From Diorhabda sublineata (lineage: Eukaryota; Arthropoda; Insecta; Coleoptera; Chrysomelidae): a stretch of DNA of 64,000 nt. Positions 20,940 through 32,819 of this stretch are shown piece after piece. Positions within the stretch are counted from its first letter, which is position 1; every line of letters begins with the position of its first letter. The stretch lies in assembly GCF_026230105.1 (NCBI RefSeq), contig NC_079480.1:13000488-13064487 (forward strand), in the 5' to 3' direction. The notes beneath the pieces are model-generated. The model was not told where the DNA came from, searched no databases, and worked only from the letters and a program-made list of their open reading frames with translations. Both the position numbers and the translations under genes were made by a program.

Positions 20940-21550
20940 AATCTTACCAGAAAATCAAAGATACCAAAAGCTTTTCAAATTCTAGTGAGGCACAAACAGT
21001 GCACGCAACAAGCAGGGTTAAGTGACGTGCGAAAATTGAGCTTTTGGATGGTCAAAGCTCTACGTTAAGGGCGCATGCGCGTTTATCAATTTCGTTAACA
21101 ATTTCTTTCCTACTCGGTTGGTTGAATGCCGAAACACGACCACCACTGAGACGTGAATACTCAGCTACCTCAATGGCAATTTCCCGTGTTCTAATGAAGC
21201 GTGAATACTCAGATCTTCCAGTAGCCGTTCCTTTACCCTATTTGGCTACGATTCCTAGAGTTTCGAAGCGCGCACATTTTTACTTTGAAAAAAAAACGGA
21301 TTTATGAATTTACATGTAAAATCGTTGATTTTGCGCTTTGGGAGAATAGTAACTTCCCAACACATTTATCTAAGATTCCTCTAGGAATGGATTTCATCTG
21401 CTTTGTCATGTAAAAGGCTGTCAAAATGTTTCCCTTTTAGTATTCTTAGTTTTTTGTACGAGAGGAAATAAATCCCGCCCTTAGACTACTAAAAACCTCT
21501 CTAGTACCCAGTAAACATTATTTAATTAGTTCTCCTCCTCATCTCTCTTT
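20940..21550. other. no recognised gene
   Basis: An 87-residue frame (21,044-21,307) contains a short direct repeat (CGTGAATACTCAG at about 21,151 and 21,198). No domain is recognised. Confidence 0.35.
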
Positions 21551-21559
21551 CGTGTTTAT

Positions 21560-21760
21560 ATTTTGCCAACAGGACTTCCCCAAATATTGTTGTCCGGAGA
21601 AGGACCTCCCTGGCACTCTTTCATTCCTGCGGCGTAGACGTAATTTAGACCAACGTTAACATTTGAAGATAATGTGCTCGGCGGATTCAACATCACTAGG
21701 ACGATGCAGACAACATTTTGGATTCTCGTTCGATTTAAAAAGGTATTTAATAGTCTGCCT
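21560..21760 (-). pseudogene. LINE ORF2 C-terminal zinc-knuckle tail
   Basis: Minus-strand frame reads NPKCCLHRPSDVESAEHIIF, KC, then RWSKLRLRRRNERV. C--C----ES-EH--F-C-RW is the Cys/His knuckle pattern at the end of ORF2 in several LINE clades. The neighbouring 77-residue frame at 21,556-21,789 is a shadow in another phase. Confidence 0.6.
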
Positions 21761-22209
21761 CCAATAAGGTAATTCACGGACCCACCCAATAAGACGCCTG
21801 GTTAGGTTTATTTCATTTCATACCTACTGAAAATCTCTCCTCGCTATCAGTATATATGAAACCGTCCTGTTGACTGTTGACCTTCACGATTTTTCTTTTT
21901 TAACAGGATCTTTCTCGCTTATCCCGCCATTACTATCAAGTTTTCGTTCGTCATTAGCACCAACAAAACCTCCTTTGGAACTCGAGACGCTTTCCTCTGA
22001 TTTTTCTAGCGCAGTCGTATTTCAGACTTATGGGTGATCTACAGTTGGCCAGAGATTTGGACATCCTAGAGCTGCTGTGATCTAACTCTGTTTTACCTAT
22101 ACTACCACCTTTTCCGAGCTCTTCGACATAATCCTACCTAAGTATACTCGATAGGGAGACATTGCTCATTAACACCGAGTTCGTTTGCAGCATCCATATT
22201 TTGAAGAAG

Positions 22210-22400
22210 TGCTACACTGTGGAATCTGCTACCAAGACTCGTCCTTCCAGAATATTACAACACACAGAAGCTCAAGACCAATATACTCGGTGTCTTCACA
22301 CTGGCAGTCGAAAAAGGTGTGATTAGCAGTTCAACATCACCCGGCCAGTACTCATACCGCTTCGATTTAAATAGGTATTGAGCTTCTTACAATCTTATGA
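22210..22400 (-). pseudogene. second LINE tail, more decayed
   Basis: Minus strand: an AATACCTATTTAAATCGAA tract shared with the 21,560 copy, followed by HTFFDCQCEDTEYIGLELL. It resembles the same knuckle region (EHT-F-C) in altered frame. The weak match and matching orientation suggest a tandem or older copy. Confidence 0.4.
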
Positions 22401-22904
22401 ATCCGTTGTTTTGTTTTCTACTGGTGCATGCTCTGGAACAAAACATTATGATTTTGGAGTCGCCTTTAGACGGCAATAATTATACTTTTCCATAAAGGAG
22501 AATGTAAAGATCCAGGATCAAAATAATACACAATTGCACTCCTTTCTACGTTATCTAATATCAAAAAAAGGATTCATCCATTTCTGTTTAAATATAAAAT
22601 ACAACGATGTCTTCTTGCAAGCTTATAGAATGTGGTGCTTCCAGGCAGCCCTATTTGTTTATCTTTTGCGCATCTAGACATCAACGGTAAAATAACTCTG
22701 CGAACGAAACTAGTTTCTCTTGGAGCAACCCTGATGTCACCGCAGTTTATAGAACCAAATCTAATGACCTTATCGCCTTCTAATCATGGTGCGACTCCAA
22801 TCTCTTTGTCTCAACGTTTCTAAAATAAAGTTTTGTCCTAAAAAACTACGTTTCAACCTTTTGTACTAAATACCACCACCAATGAGGTCGTTAAATCTAT
22901 AACA

Positions 22905-23430
22905 TTCTTAGTGCTTGTTGTAGAAAATTCTTTAAAATGGTCGTTACATATCGCGGCTTTTTTTAAAAAAGTTTTGCCTATTTTGCGCTGAAATAAAATT
23001 TTATTGAGTCACATCTCCGATATTCCCTTCCTTTCTTAGGCACGTGTTGTGCGACTCGATTTGAGCTAATCTTCAAACTACCAAAGAGAGCTGTTAGATA
23101 TTTACTCTGACCATGCAGTAGGACTCACTGTTTGGACTTCTTTAGAAGATTCAAAATATTGAGTCTTCCTTCCTTATTCATATTTGAATCCGTTTGCCTA
23201 ATCCGGGAACGCGCTTCTTCTATTTTAGAAAGGTAGCACGATGTTTATACTCCAGAGTTATTTAAAGGGCTCAATACTGTACTCGAAAAAATGCACAATC
23301 ATTTACCAATTGAAATCACATCTATAACATCTTCACTCGCATTTCGCAAGAATTTGAAGGCATATTCTGAGTCTGAAGATTCTACAAACTTGTTCAATAT
23401 TAATATTGATTTTTCATACACAATTTAAGG
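22905..23430 (+). pseudogene. LINE reverse transcriptase C-terminal region, repeat family copy 1
   Basis: Across stops and shifts: LKWSLHIAAFFKKVLPILR, LSHISDIPFL, FKLPKRAVRYLL, RRFKILSLPSLFIFESVCLI, then NHLPIEITSITSSLAFRKNL and KAYSESE. This follows the usual C-terminus (W--HI, SHLRYGI-FWG, IFKLQKRAVR-L, FK-L-ILTLPSL-I-E, LP--I, FK--LK). Related copies are at 29,217, 42,740 and 43,118. Confidence 0.7.
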
Positions 23431-23754
23431 ATTGATGTATATTTAATTCTATCATCTGGTTGATTCATATCAATACATACGTTTTATTTTGACAATGTTT
23501 ACATGTAATGTATATTATATATGAAAATATTGACATTGTACATTTTGAAAGTTCATATTATTATTTTTTGTGTCTATACTTTAGATTTCATTTTATAAAA
23601 GACAAGTTCATACAAAACAATAATTTTATTACCAAAATATTGGTACTTTTCGAAGAGATTAAGACATTCCTCATATCCTGAGAACAAGCTTGTCAATACC
23701 CTCTTCAAAAAAAATTGCCGCCAATCAATCCGAGTAGAGTACAAAACAGACCTT

Positions 23755-23965
23755 TAAACTTTTGGAAACTCCGTAGACAAAGCAGTAATGGTGAATCTGG
23801 CCCCCTTCATCATGCACATCGTTACGGCCATCTTTAAACTTTCGACATTATTCAAGAAGTTTTCCCCATACACAAGACTCATTCTCCGATGGATTTTTGC
23901 AGCCTGTAGAAATCGAATCACACTTGGCGGGAGCATCAATAATGGCGGACAATTTTTTCTTGGCT
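23755..23965 (-). pseudogene. mariner transposase N-terminal fragment
   Basis: Minus strand: VIRFLQAAKIHRRMSLVYGE, then in another frame CRKFKDGRNDVHDEGGQ. This is the first helix-turn-helix and the W--RF--GR-DVHDE-G-GRPS linker of mariner transposases (GRP degraded). Nothing of the catalytic domain remains. Confidence 0.65.
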
Positions 23966-23969
23966 ATAG

Positions 23970-25010
23970 CACAACGCCGACTGACGCCTGAATGTTAATA
24001 ATGGCGGAGTGTTTAATGTCACAGTCGCTTACAGCGCACGCCCGCTTTCTTCTACCCGCGTAGAGTCTACACGGAGCGGCTGAAGGTTGAAAAAAAAACG
24101 GGCCTCGAAGCTCAATTAATGTGATTAAGTTTTATTGGTTCACAAAATAATGTACTAGCCGTAAATTGAAATAAACTGTAAATAAATTTTCCCGTAAAAC
24201 TAATGAACTATTCATATTATTCACTAATCTGTACTTCCATTAGATATATACGCGTAGAAAGGAATGTCATATAAATAAATTTGTTTTTCTCGCGTTTCAG
24301 AATAAAAGTCGCAATACGTTATGATATTATGCAATACGTTTTTAATAAGATTTAAGTAAATAACGACATAACGAATACATACTTGTCATGATTATTTCCT
24401 GACAATCAAATAAATACGGTAGATCCAATTTTCATTCAACATTTACTCAAATTGCGATGACTAATATAACAGTTATTCATTTTTGACAGAAATAGGAATA
24501 TTTTAAATAAATAAATCTAATAGAAATAAATTATATGGACAATATTGTGCTTACAATCCATCATATATTTTCTCGGAGGATATTTCCCTGAAATTGGAAG
24601 AAACGTTCCAAGATTTTGCCTTATAGCGTCACAATGGAAGTAACTAATTTTAAAACAGAAGAGACCTAAAATTAAGAACATTCCAACAAATAAGAAATTA
24701 AAGAAATTTAAAAGTATATAGAAACTATATTAAGAGATAAATGTATGAGAAAATTAATAAAAACGAAGAAAAGAAACAGGAATATCCATGTACGACGCTT
24801 GCGCACAGGTTCGCGGATTAATTTATGACTTAAACTTGCTTTGCTCTTCTTGTCATGGTACTACGTTGTTTCATTTACACTACACGGTAAAAAACTGGCC
24901 TAATGAAGAAAATTTTACCCATGGTCAGGCAAAAGTCCCCGCGATTCTTTGGTCTCGAAGTAATTTATTTACGTCTTCTTCTTCTCATGCCGTCTTCTCA
25001 TTGAAGGTTG
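23970..25010. other. no gene seen
   Basis: Mostly AT-rich. A short GC-richer tract at 23,990-24,090 is unexplained. Confidence 0.4.
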
Positions 25011-25019
25011 ACGACCACG

Positions 25020-25340
25020 TTTTTAACGGAGCCAGGATGTCTTCTTCCTGCCGATGCTTTTCTTTCCATCTACTCATCCCTGCATTATATTCTGTAGCAG
25101 TAGGTCTTTGTCGTTAAGTAAGATGTTTTTCTTATCTTAATAATTGTCAACAACTTTCTTTTGCGACCAATGCGTCTTAGTACTTCGTCGTTGGTGATTC
25201 TGTCAATCCAGGGTATCTTCAGGATGGTCTATAGAACCACATCTCAAATGCCTCAAGTTTTTTGATCATGTGAGCTTTCAAGGTCCAGGTTTCCACTCCT
25301 ACAGTACAGCAAAACTGATCACACATAACATTCCATGAAT
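25020..25340 (-). pseudogene. RTE-like LINE reverse transcriptase C-terminal fragment
   Basis: Minus strand: TVGVETWTLKAHMIKKLEAF, EMWFYRP, then IPWIDRITNDEVLRRIGRKR, KLLTIIKIRKTSYL, then GRKTSWLR. This is the E-WT----KK-EAFEMW-YRR-L-I-W-----N-EVL-R sequence typical of this LINE family. The copy at 49,834-50,380 covers the same region on the plus strand. Confidence 0.75.
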
Positions 25341-25439
25341 CCTATTTTAACGTGGAGGTTTAGATATTAGCGAAGCTAAAATTGGGTAAGGAGTTTTGGT
25401 AGGTCTTCAATTAGCCAAGATAAAAGAAAAACTTGCTTG

Positions 25440-25735
25440 GTTTGCATTCTAAGAGGTGTGGGTAACTATAAAAGTGATCATTATGTCGCTTTAGTCGAGG
25501 AATTGCTGATAACTGAGAATGCCCTGTCTTTCCTCACTCGCACCTAGACTTCTTCCCTGAAAATTCAGGACCAGTCTTCGATGCACAAGGGGAACGGTAC
25601 CATGAAGACATCGCTAAGATGGAAAAGAGATTTTGAAGCAAGTGGAATGCGAGTATGTTGTACTGTTTGTTTTTGAGACGAGACAGCCGTATCTCAAGGT
25701 ATAAAATGAAAACAAACATCGAATAATGGTACATA
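25440..25735 (+). pseudogene. unnamed arthropod TE-associated protein, C-terminal part (copy 2)
   Basis: The readable frame gives NYKSDHYVALVEELLITENA, then SHLDFFPENSGPVFDAQGER, YHEDIAKMEKRF-SKWNASML and a short tail with RRDSRISRYK. I recognise the pattern HLDFFPEN-G-VSDEHGERFHQDI--MEKRYQGKW---ML-DYCW from a widespread multicopy arthropod protein family of unknown function. The copy at 27,177-27,660 covers the preceding part plus this region. Confidence 0.65.
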
Positions 25736-25799
25736 TTTATAATTGTTCCCAGTTAGTTCTTGTTAACCCTTCAAATCTATTATCGAAAATAAAAGTGTT

Positions 25800-26160
25800 G
25801 CGCTCCCCATAAAATGGTGGTCGATGGAAGAATCCGGCAGTTGTTTTTGGATAAGAATCATCAAGATTAGCGCCGGGGCTTGATTAAAAATTTTATTGCA
25901 AACCCGTGATCTTCGACTATTAATCTTACGCCGTTATTGTTCCCCTTTTTCAGTTTACCATCATCCATCATACACTTTACAAGATAAAAATGTCCAAAAA
26001 TCTTCAATTGGATGGGACCGAGGTAAATTAAGGTACAAATGGTATGTTATTTTGATATAGCAAATTTGAGTTGCCCTTGTATAATGACAGGACGCTGTGT
26101 CCGGCCAAAACATTATAATGTTGAAGAGAGAACGAACCTTCCGCAAGCTTACTAATTACC
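25800..26160 (-). pseudogene. Tc1/mariner-superfamily transposase C-terminal fragment
   Basis: Open for 61 residues on the minus strand: IIMFWPDTASCHYTRATQIC, then LNLPRSHPIEDFWTFLSCKV and YDG. FWPD-ASCHYA with P---PIEDFW------VY--G is the second-Asp to final-Glu segment of one insect Tc1-like lineage. The catalytic Asp (WPD) and Glu (PIEDFW) are both present. The remaining 80% of the protein is missing. Confidence 0.7.
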
Positions 26161-26164
26161 TCAT

Positions 26165-27170
26165 ATTAAACTCTGATAGTTTCTTATCCCGACTTCGTCA
26201 AAATCCCATATATAATAAATTCATTAATACTGAATGATCTGTTTCTGTTACTCTAAGTTTCTTCTGACTCTATATAACCTTTCCGGTTTACCGGAACGTG
26301 TGAGTCGGGCTTAAGTAATATAATGAAAAGATTTTGGTTTCAGATATTTGTGAAATATTATAAAATTAAAGAATGTTTTTAAATAAACTTATTTAATTTT
26401 AGATTTTAGAAATTTTTTGCTAATTACTGTTTATCATTCGAACAGTTTGTTTGGTGGTGTATGACCTACTCCAATTATTTTACTCGACGTCGTTCATTAC
26501 ACTCTTGTTTAATGGATCATTTAGTTAGATCCTAAAGAGGATCTATACATTTTAGGTAATAAAAATCAAATTTAATGACTATGTAATTGAGATATAAACG
26601 AACCGACATTGTAAATGCCACAAAGGTCAAGTAGATTTCATTGAAACTTTTAACGAAACTGTAGATAACAAAATATAATGCGCTGATATCACTAGTTTAC
26701 TAAATTGAACTTTTTTTGTACTCCTAAAATGAATGTATATAAATATGTTAATCTACTCTCCTTAAACTAAAAGAAATTTAAAAAACCCTTGCCGACCATT
26801 TTGTTATCTCATTTTTGTAGTTCTACTTGGAACTTGGAAAATAGACGAGTAAAATGTACCTACCTCTAAGGGAGTTTGGTTTAAACAGGATACCAGACTT
26901 GAACTGAGCCCTTTTTGTACTCTATTAACCTTTCAAATAAGTAAGTTTCTCTGGCGCACCCTGTACTAGATGACAATCAAAGGGATATTGAAATCAATCG
27001 ATTTCTAGTGATTCCGACACGTTCTTACTTCAACAAAAACTCCATATTTAGTTAAACAAGCAGAGCTGTTTGGTTCCCGTTTCCAACAATGAAACTTATC
27101 ACTACCAGTCATAAAAGATTTTCAGAAACAAAAACAAAATTTATTTAGAATTACACAAAATACTGTTTTT
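26165..27170. other. no gene; one CACCCTGTA motif
   Basis: AT-rich. CACCCTGTA at 26,957-26,965. TTCCGGTTTACCGGAA near 26,280 is a 16-bp hairpin. Confidence 0.4.
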
Positions 27171-27176
27171 TTTCCT

Positions 27177-27660
27177 TTGTTTGTGAGACAGTGGGGCGAA
27201 ACACGAGTTGCTGGTAGATCCCAAAACGTCATTCTACCCCCCTTTGACACATCAAATTGGGGCTCGTTAAAAATTTTGTCCTGGTGCTTGACAAAAACTG
27301 TGATGCTTTCCGGTATTTACAAAAAATCTTTCCGAATATTACAGAGGAAAACTGGGAGATTATAAAAGATTCTCAGTTTGAAAGCTTTTTATCTGTTGAA
27401 GAAAATTATGCTTGGAAATCATTCAAAACGGTTGAGGAAAATTTTTATTGGAAAATGTTCAGATATGTCATTTAAGATTCATAATTGCACTTGAAGCTGA
27501 GTTTTTTCCCGAAAAACTAAGAAAGATTGAGTAACGATCAAGAGGAACTTTTTCACCAAGATTGAAAGATTTTGGGGTGAAAACATGTTAGGGGATTACT
27601 TTTAATCTATTACGAGAGAAACTAATTCGAGTAGCTATGAAAACGTAGCCAAAAATTAGC
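27177..27660 (+). pseudogene. unnamed arthropod TE-associated protein (copy 1, longer)
   Basis: Across two frames: LLVDPKNVILPPL-like start, VKNFVLVLDKNCDAFRYLQK, IFPNITEENWEIIKDSQFES, FLSVEENYAWKSFKTVEENF, then MSFKIHNC and decayed ELFHQD and GENMLGDYF traces to about 27,620. The order matches the family: LLPPLHIKLGLMKNFVKA-DK, AF-YL---FP-IS, E--AW--FK-VV-NFLGN, MSLKIHFLHSH, FHQDI, MLADYCW. The 72-residue frame at 27,257-27,475 is the best-kept piece. Function is unknown to me. Confidence 0.65.
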
Positions 27661-27669
27661 CATTTCAAA

Positions 27670-29210
27670 TTTTTTTTTATTTATTAATACCAAAATTATG
27701 CATTTCAGTTAATGAATATTTCTCAAAACAGACGTGACAGATTTTTTTCATTATTACTTCTGGATAATTCCACCTACATGAATAACGAAATATTTTAGCT
27801 GGGGTATGAAAACCGTGTAAACTAATGAAAAATACTATGTAATAAGAAAAGCCTGTATTCAACTCCATTTTAGAGGACAGGACATAAAAATCACAATTTT
27901 GAATACATCTCAGAAACATTCAATTAAGGAGGTGGGATTTAGAAGAGGGTTTCATCTAATGGTGACGGAGGCATTGCCAAAGAAAGCAAGGCGGGTTTCA
28001 AGAAGGTCTTCGTAGCAGCCGAGGGAGTGATAGAGAAGTTTCGAGGAAAAGGGCCGTCTAGTAGTTATCCAGTGAGTGGGAAGTGTGTTTTTGGCAAAAG
28101 AATTGTTATATTCGATAAAGATAATAAGTATTGTAGTCTAATTGTTATATTTTTTTGTTACAGGTAAGATGTCGTATTTTCTAACCTAAAATTAGCCAAG
28201 TAAGTAAATTTAAGATATACAGGGTGTTGGAGATTCAATTATTATCTTAGAAATGGATACATCGAACTTATAGGGTACACAACCATTTATATCATCCTAG
28301 CGCATGCCCTTTTGCGATTTTTATCCTAGAAACCCGTCTTTTACCTAAGTGCCTGTATTGGCAAAAAATCGCATTGGAACTTGTCACTCGACGCTATTTA
28401 TAAAATTCAAAGTAACATAAGTAACACACAGTTTACTTTTTTACTAAATATCATGTATGAGAAATATTATGGGTTTTAAGAGTACATATTGGCTTATTGG
28501 ACCTTTTGGTGGTCTAATTTCCAAGCTTACATAAACCCATATTTTACGATGGGCCCAGTATAGGTCCAGACTTGGGCCAAGTATTTACAACTCCTAGCCC
28601 CTAGCTTGGAAGTCCTTATTGGCGGCCCAAACTTGGCGGGACACTATGATGATAACAAGGACCCTGGTTTGCCAGCCTGGACCAGGCCTTGAAGAAAAAT
28701 TATTACTTTTAATGTTAAAATATCTATTATGGATAAGATATTAGAACAAAAGACATCGTTGTATCAACCCTTACAAACCGACTTCTGTTTGTTAGTTATG
28801 ACTTGAATCACGCGAGAGGTATTCCCCTGAAATCGTAGTACTGCAATTTGTTAATTAAAATATTGTAATTAACACAATCGAAAGCGTTGGTAAAATGTAA
28901 AAGCTCGCAAGTTTATTTTGAGAACCGTTCAGCATCCGAAAATTATTATGTAAATGGTTATTTTTCATTAATAAAACTAGTTCTACTTAAAGTTTCACTT
29001 ACAGGAAAGAGATTTTCATCAAGACGTTATCACATTCATAAACCTTTATTTTGAGGAAAACGACGGCAACTATGATTGGAAAAGCTTTAAATGGTTAAAA
29101 CAGCTCTGATCTAAGTGTATAGATTTAGAAGGAAACTATGTTGAACAAAAAAAATGATAATGGAACAAAAATTCACAAACGAACAAATGAGCAAAAGAAA
29201 AATATTTTTA
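27670..29210. other. no gene; GC-rich island at 28,483-28,690
   Basis: A TATACAGGGTG end-like motif lies at 28,216-28,225. The island carries repeated TTGGGCC and GGCCCAA words and CCTGGACCAGG-type palindromes, standing out in AT-rich surroundings. It looks like a decayed MITE or minisatellite, and I cannot define its ends. Confidence 0.4.
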
Positions 29211-29216
29211 AAACAT

Positions 29217-29520
29217 CAAGTTTTGCCTGTTTTGCGCTAAGATCAGAATCTTCAAACTACAAAAGACAGCTGCTAGATATTTACTCAGACTAAACAGCAG
29301 GACTTTCATCTTTAAATCCGTTTACTTTATCCGTTAGCACGCTTCTCCAATTTTAGAAAAATCGTTGCACAGCTATCCACTTAGGAACGCGGAGCTCGAT
29401 CTTTATCTACCTACTCCACGTTCAAAATTAGTTAAGGGCTCAATACTGTACAATGCAAAAAATGCACAATCATTCACCAATTGAAATCAAATTCGCAAAC
29501 AAATAGCAAAGCTAGGATAT
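29217..29520 (+). pseudogene. LINE C-terminal region, repeat family copy 2 (internally deleted)
   Basis: Shares GTTTTGCCT-TTTTGCGCT, AATCTTCAAACTAC, GACAGCTG-TAGATATTTACT, CACAGCTATCCACTTAGGAA and GGGCTCAATACTGTAC with the copies at 22,905 and 43,118. A segment of about 60 bases covering SHLRY is deleted. Confidence 0.7.
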
Positions 29521-29529
29521 AGTAATGAA

Positions 29530-30400
29530 AAAATGAGCGAAAGTAAAAAAAGTCTTCATTCATCAACCCAAACAACAACAATAAAGTAATAAGAGAAGTT
29601 TTTATACCATGTAATAAGCATACGAAAATCTAGGATAAACACAACTCCAAAATCATATAAACATTGATTGAATTTTGATCGGCGTCCAATTTATATTCAT
29701 TGAAATCAATTATTAAAACGTGTTAACTACAATTACCTATTGTTAACCTTAAATGTACACGTCGTTATAGCCGAAGGGGAGTCAATCATATCTACTACAA
29801 ATTTTAAATAAATTTACATAATAACAAGTAGTTTTGATTGGTTGCTATATTATAATACACATCAATACGAGAACGATCTGATAAGTAATTAACTTCACAG
29901 TTTAATGGCGCCAGTACTGCAAACAGCAATTTACTGCCGAAAAGCATCGAAAACGATTTTCTATTCTTCTGGAATCGTTAAATGGAAACAACGGCATATA
30001 GGATTATGCGGGAGATAATTTTAACGTTCAAATATCATATAAAAACTATGGGTCTTAAGCTCCTCACTATTGACTACCTCTTCGTACTCTTCAGAATCCG
30101 AAACTATCTAAATCGATAGAATTAATTATATGGAGAGAGGGCATAGATCATAGATCAGAAATTCTTCAGATAATTTTTTACTGTCTATTTTTATAAACAA
30201 ACTTAATTGGATATATTTGTTAATTCATCAAAATGTAGGGGATGGACGTATTTCAAGAAATCAAACTTTCCTTTTTTTAATTACACTTTTATTAAGAAAA
30301 TAATCAATTTCTTTTCTTTTAATTATCGTCAGTCAAAACAAGAAAATATAATTCTTTTCATAAAAATATCAACTACCTCTATCTATCTTATCTTACCTAA
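29530..30400. other. no gene seen
   Basis: AT-rich; no recognised coding or repeat structure. Confidence 0.4.
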
Positions 30401-30406
30401 AGGGCG

Positions 30407-31050
30407 GAGTACCCCATTGGATGAGATGGTTTGGACAACTTCGTCATGGTTAACTGTTGTTATGTCTGGATCTAAAATATCACCATCATCGCAAATTCGC
30501 TTGTTAGGTGTTGACTATGGAAGAAATATGTCCTTGTACAGTCACGTGGTCGTTTTAGCCAAGGAAGCTTCACAAAAACTTGTATTTTTTTTAAAACCAA
30601 ACAGCTATATACTCCACAATAGTTTATAATCTTCCACAAGGCCAATATTCGTTCATCTTTGGAAAATTGCTCGTAATTTGGAGCTCGGCTCTCAAGCATA
30701 CCCTGAAGATGCTCGACTCAATACAGAACAGAGTAATTCGACTTATAGGCGATCCAGAATTGTCCAGAAACTTTGACAGCTTGCAGCATATAAGAAAGCT
30801 TGCCTACTTGACTCTGTTTTACCGACACTACCAAGGCAAATGATCTTCCAAACTCCCCAACATAAAAGAGCAAGACCTACCCGACAAGCAGAAGTGACTC
30901 ATAAACACCCAGTTCGCTTACAGACGCCCAGAACGTCAATTTATTGGGGCTCATTTCTTTGGAAAAATGCAATCCTAGGGAATCAGCAACCAAGGCACAT
31001 TATAACCTACAAAAGTTCATAATAAATGTCCTCAGGCATCTCCACATCGC
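30407..31050 (+). pseudogene. LINE reverse transcriptase, palm-to-C-terminus
   Basis: In frame to 30,629: QIRLLGVDYGRNMSLYSHVV, VLAKEASQKLVFFLKPNSYI. Then across shifts: LKMLDSIQNRVIRLIGDPEL, SRNFDSLQHIRKLAYLTLFY, RHYQGK, RARPTRQAEVTHKHPVRLQT and PRTSIYWGSFLWKNAILGNQ. This is the full order of the insect LINE segment (LLGV-I---LSW--H---LAK-ASQKLG-L...LDSIQNRAIRLIGDP...RAR-TR---H-HPF----PRT---SSFL---R-WN-LP). It is among the better preserved LINE pieces in the window. Confidence 0.8.
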
Positions 31051-31059
31051 AAGCAACAC

Positions 31060-32660
31060 TTGAATTACTTTGTAATCGTTCTTTCCCACTTGTGCTTGTT
31101 TTTTACATAAAAAACAATTAAATAGTTACAATGCGCCCTCTTATCACAAGTCTGTCAACTAACCCATTCTTTAGCAGACTCGCAGTAAAAACATTTTGTT
31201 TTGATTTTTGAATTACTTCGTCAGCTTTCTTGATTTTTTAGAATATCTCCTAGTTATTTGTGACATATGGTTCCGGTTTCTTACTATATTGCCTCCCCTC
31301 TATATCAGCTTCATATGAAGAAGCAGCTTGCTGTATTATCCAAATAATCATTTACTGTAACTTGTTGTATTAGACATGAGGTAGTAGCAATCGGTTGCTA
31401 TAGTGTTTGCTGAAGGATTTTAATCGGAGCCGATGGCCGTTTAAATATCAGGAGCTAACGATATTGCTGTTGGTGGCACTGTCAGCGTTTCCGGATCATA
31501 TCGAACTACCCCGAAAACTTCCGAATAGCTCTCAGCGTTTTTATTTGCTTTAAAGACACACTTTTGGAGAAAACCAAAATTTTTACGATTTTCGGGAGCG
31601 ATGCCGGACTGTCGGGCATTCCGGACTGTTGTATGTGTTGGGAAGAAGTGTAAATGTTGAACATTAGTGGTATGTTCATATGAATCAGCACGACCATGCA
31701 TTTACTTATGAATTTCTAATTTAATAATCACTTATTTATAATTGAACTTTATCGCATTAAAGCCGCACCCCCTGTATAAAACTTTTTCCTCCCTTGTGGG
31801 GTGAGTAATGTATTATCAAATATTTATTCTATAATCTTGTTACTTTATATATTTGTATGTGGAAAGGTAAAAGGAGACGATTGTGTGTACTACACATACA
31901 GGGTTATCCTAAATGATGCTACATGAATAATTTTTATACCAACAGAGTAAGTTTCAAAGTTTTTTTTAACTTGTCGCACTCATCGACAAAATGTAAACAC
32001 GCGATCGTATAAAGTAAAAACATTATAATTTTTAGTTTGTTACACACTGTTTGGACTTTCGTTTGACAATAAGAAAGAAAAATTTTTGTATAATTTTAAT
32101 GAATGGATTATGTGGTATTTTTAAAAATATAATCAAATGACTTTTAAGTTCACAAAAATCCATCCTATGAACCGTTCTTACGAATAAATATGACGGTGCT
32201 TTACATTTTCGAATTCTCCGAAATATACGGGATGATAAGTGTGAAAAAACATTTGTTTTGATATGATTTAATAAAGAATAAAAATTTCGATACGGACGGC
32301 CCTGTATATATAATGTATAGACTTGTAGATGTAATCTGTCTTCACGTGAGTTGCTACTACAACAATTCTAGTCTAGCTTACGGTTAATAAATAATCTGTA
32401 TAAGGTAAACTTTCATCTCGATAAAACTCGAAATCTCCTACTGCACGTTATGTACGTACCAAATTAATTAAGAGCATAATCATTACCGTCGTTATTATCT
32501 AGGAAAAGTAACGTAGTGTAAATTAAATTATCTCATTTTTTGATTACTGAATTTACGATCAAAAGCTGCATATACAATGTGTTCCACTTCGGTATCTTTT
32601 ATATATGCAACTTAGAATAAGAGTTCATAAACAATTCTGTATACGTATAAGCTGGAATTT
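31060..32660. other. no recognised gene; possible TACAGGG-ended MITE at 31,897-32,310
   Basis: TACAGGGTTATCC (31,897) and GGCCCTGTATATA (32,298-32,310) face each other and could be short terminal repeats of a DUF4817-type derivative. CACCCCCTGTATA at 31,766 is a third such motif. A frame of 86 residues on the minus strand (31,441-31,701) has no recognised domain. Confidence 0.35.
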
Positions 32661-32670
32661 CTGGTACCGT

Positions 32671-32812
32671 TGGTTACACTGCAACTACACCAACACTCAC
32701 AATTACACTGTCTGAGACGCGTTTCGATAACCAAGTTATCGTCTTCGGAGACTGAAAGTAAACTGTGTTTACCTTCAGAGTAAACTGTGTTTACTTTCAG
32801 TCTCTGAAGAGG
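32671..32812. repeat. foldback repeat, copy D (left arm and centre)
   Basis: GGTTACACTGCAACTACACC, AACACTCACAATTACACTGT, CTGAGACGCGTTTCGATAAC, CAAGTTATCGTCTTCGGAGA, then facing ACTTTCAGTCT tracts. It has the same organisation as copies B and C; the right arm is truncated. Confidence 0.75.
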
Positions 32813-32819
32813 TAATATA

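Noticed and set aside
23788..23991. 67-residue plus-strand frame
   Set aside because: Antisense shadow of the mariner N-terminal fragment.
31441..31701. 86-residue minus-strand frame
   Set aside because: No recognisable domain. It includes a short internal duplication (GGACTGT...GGACTGT), and codon use is not convincing.
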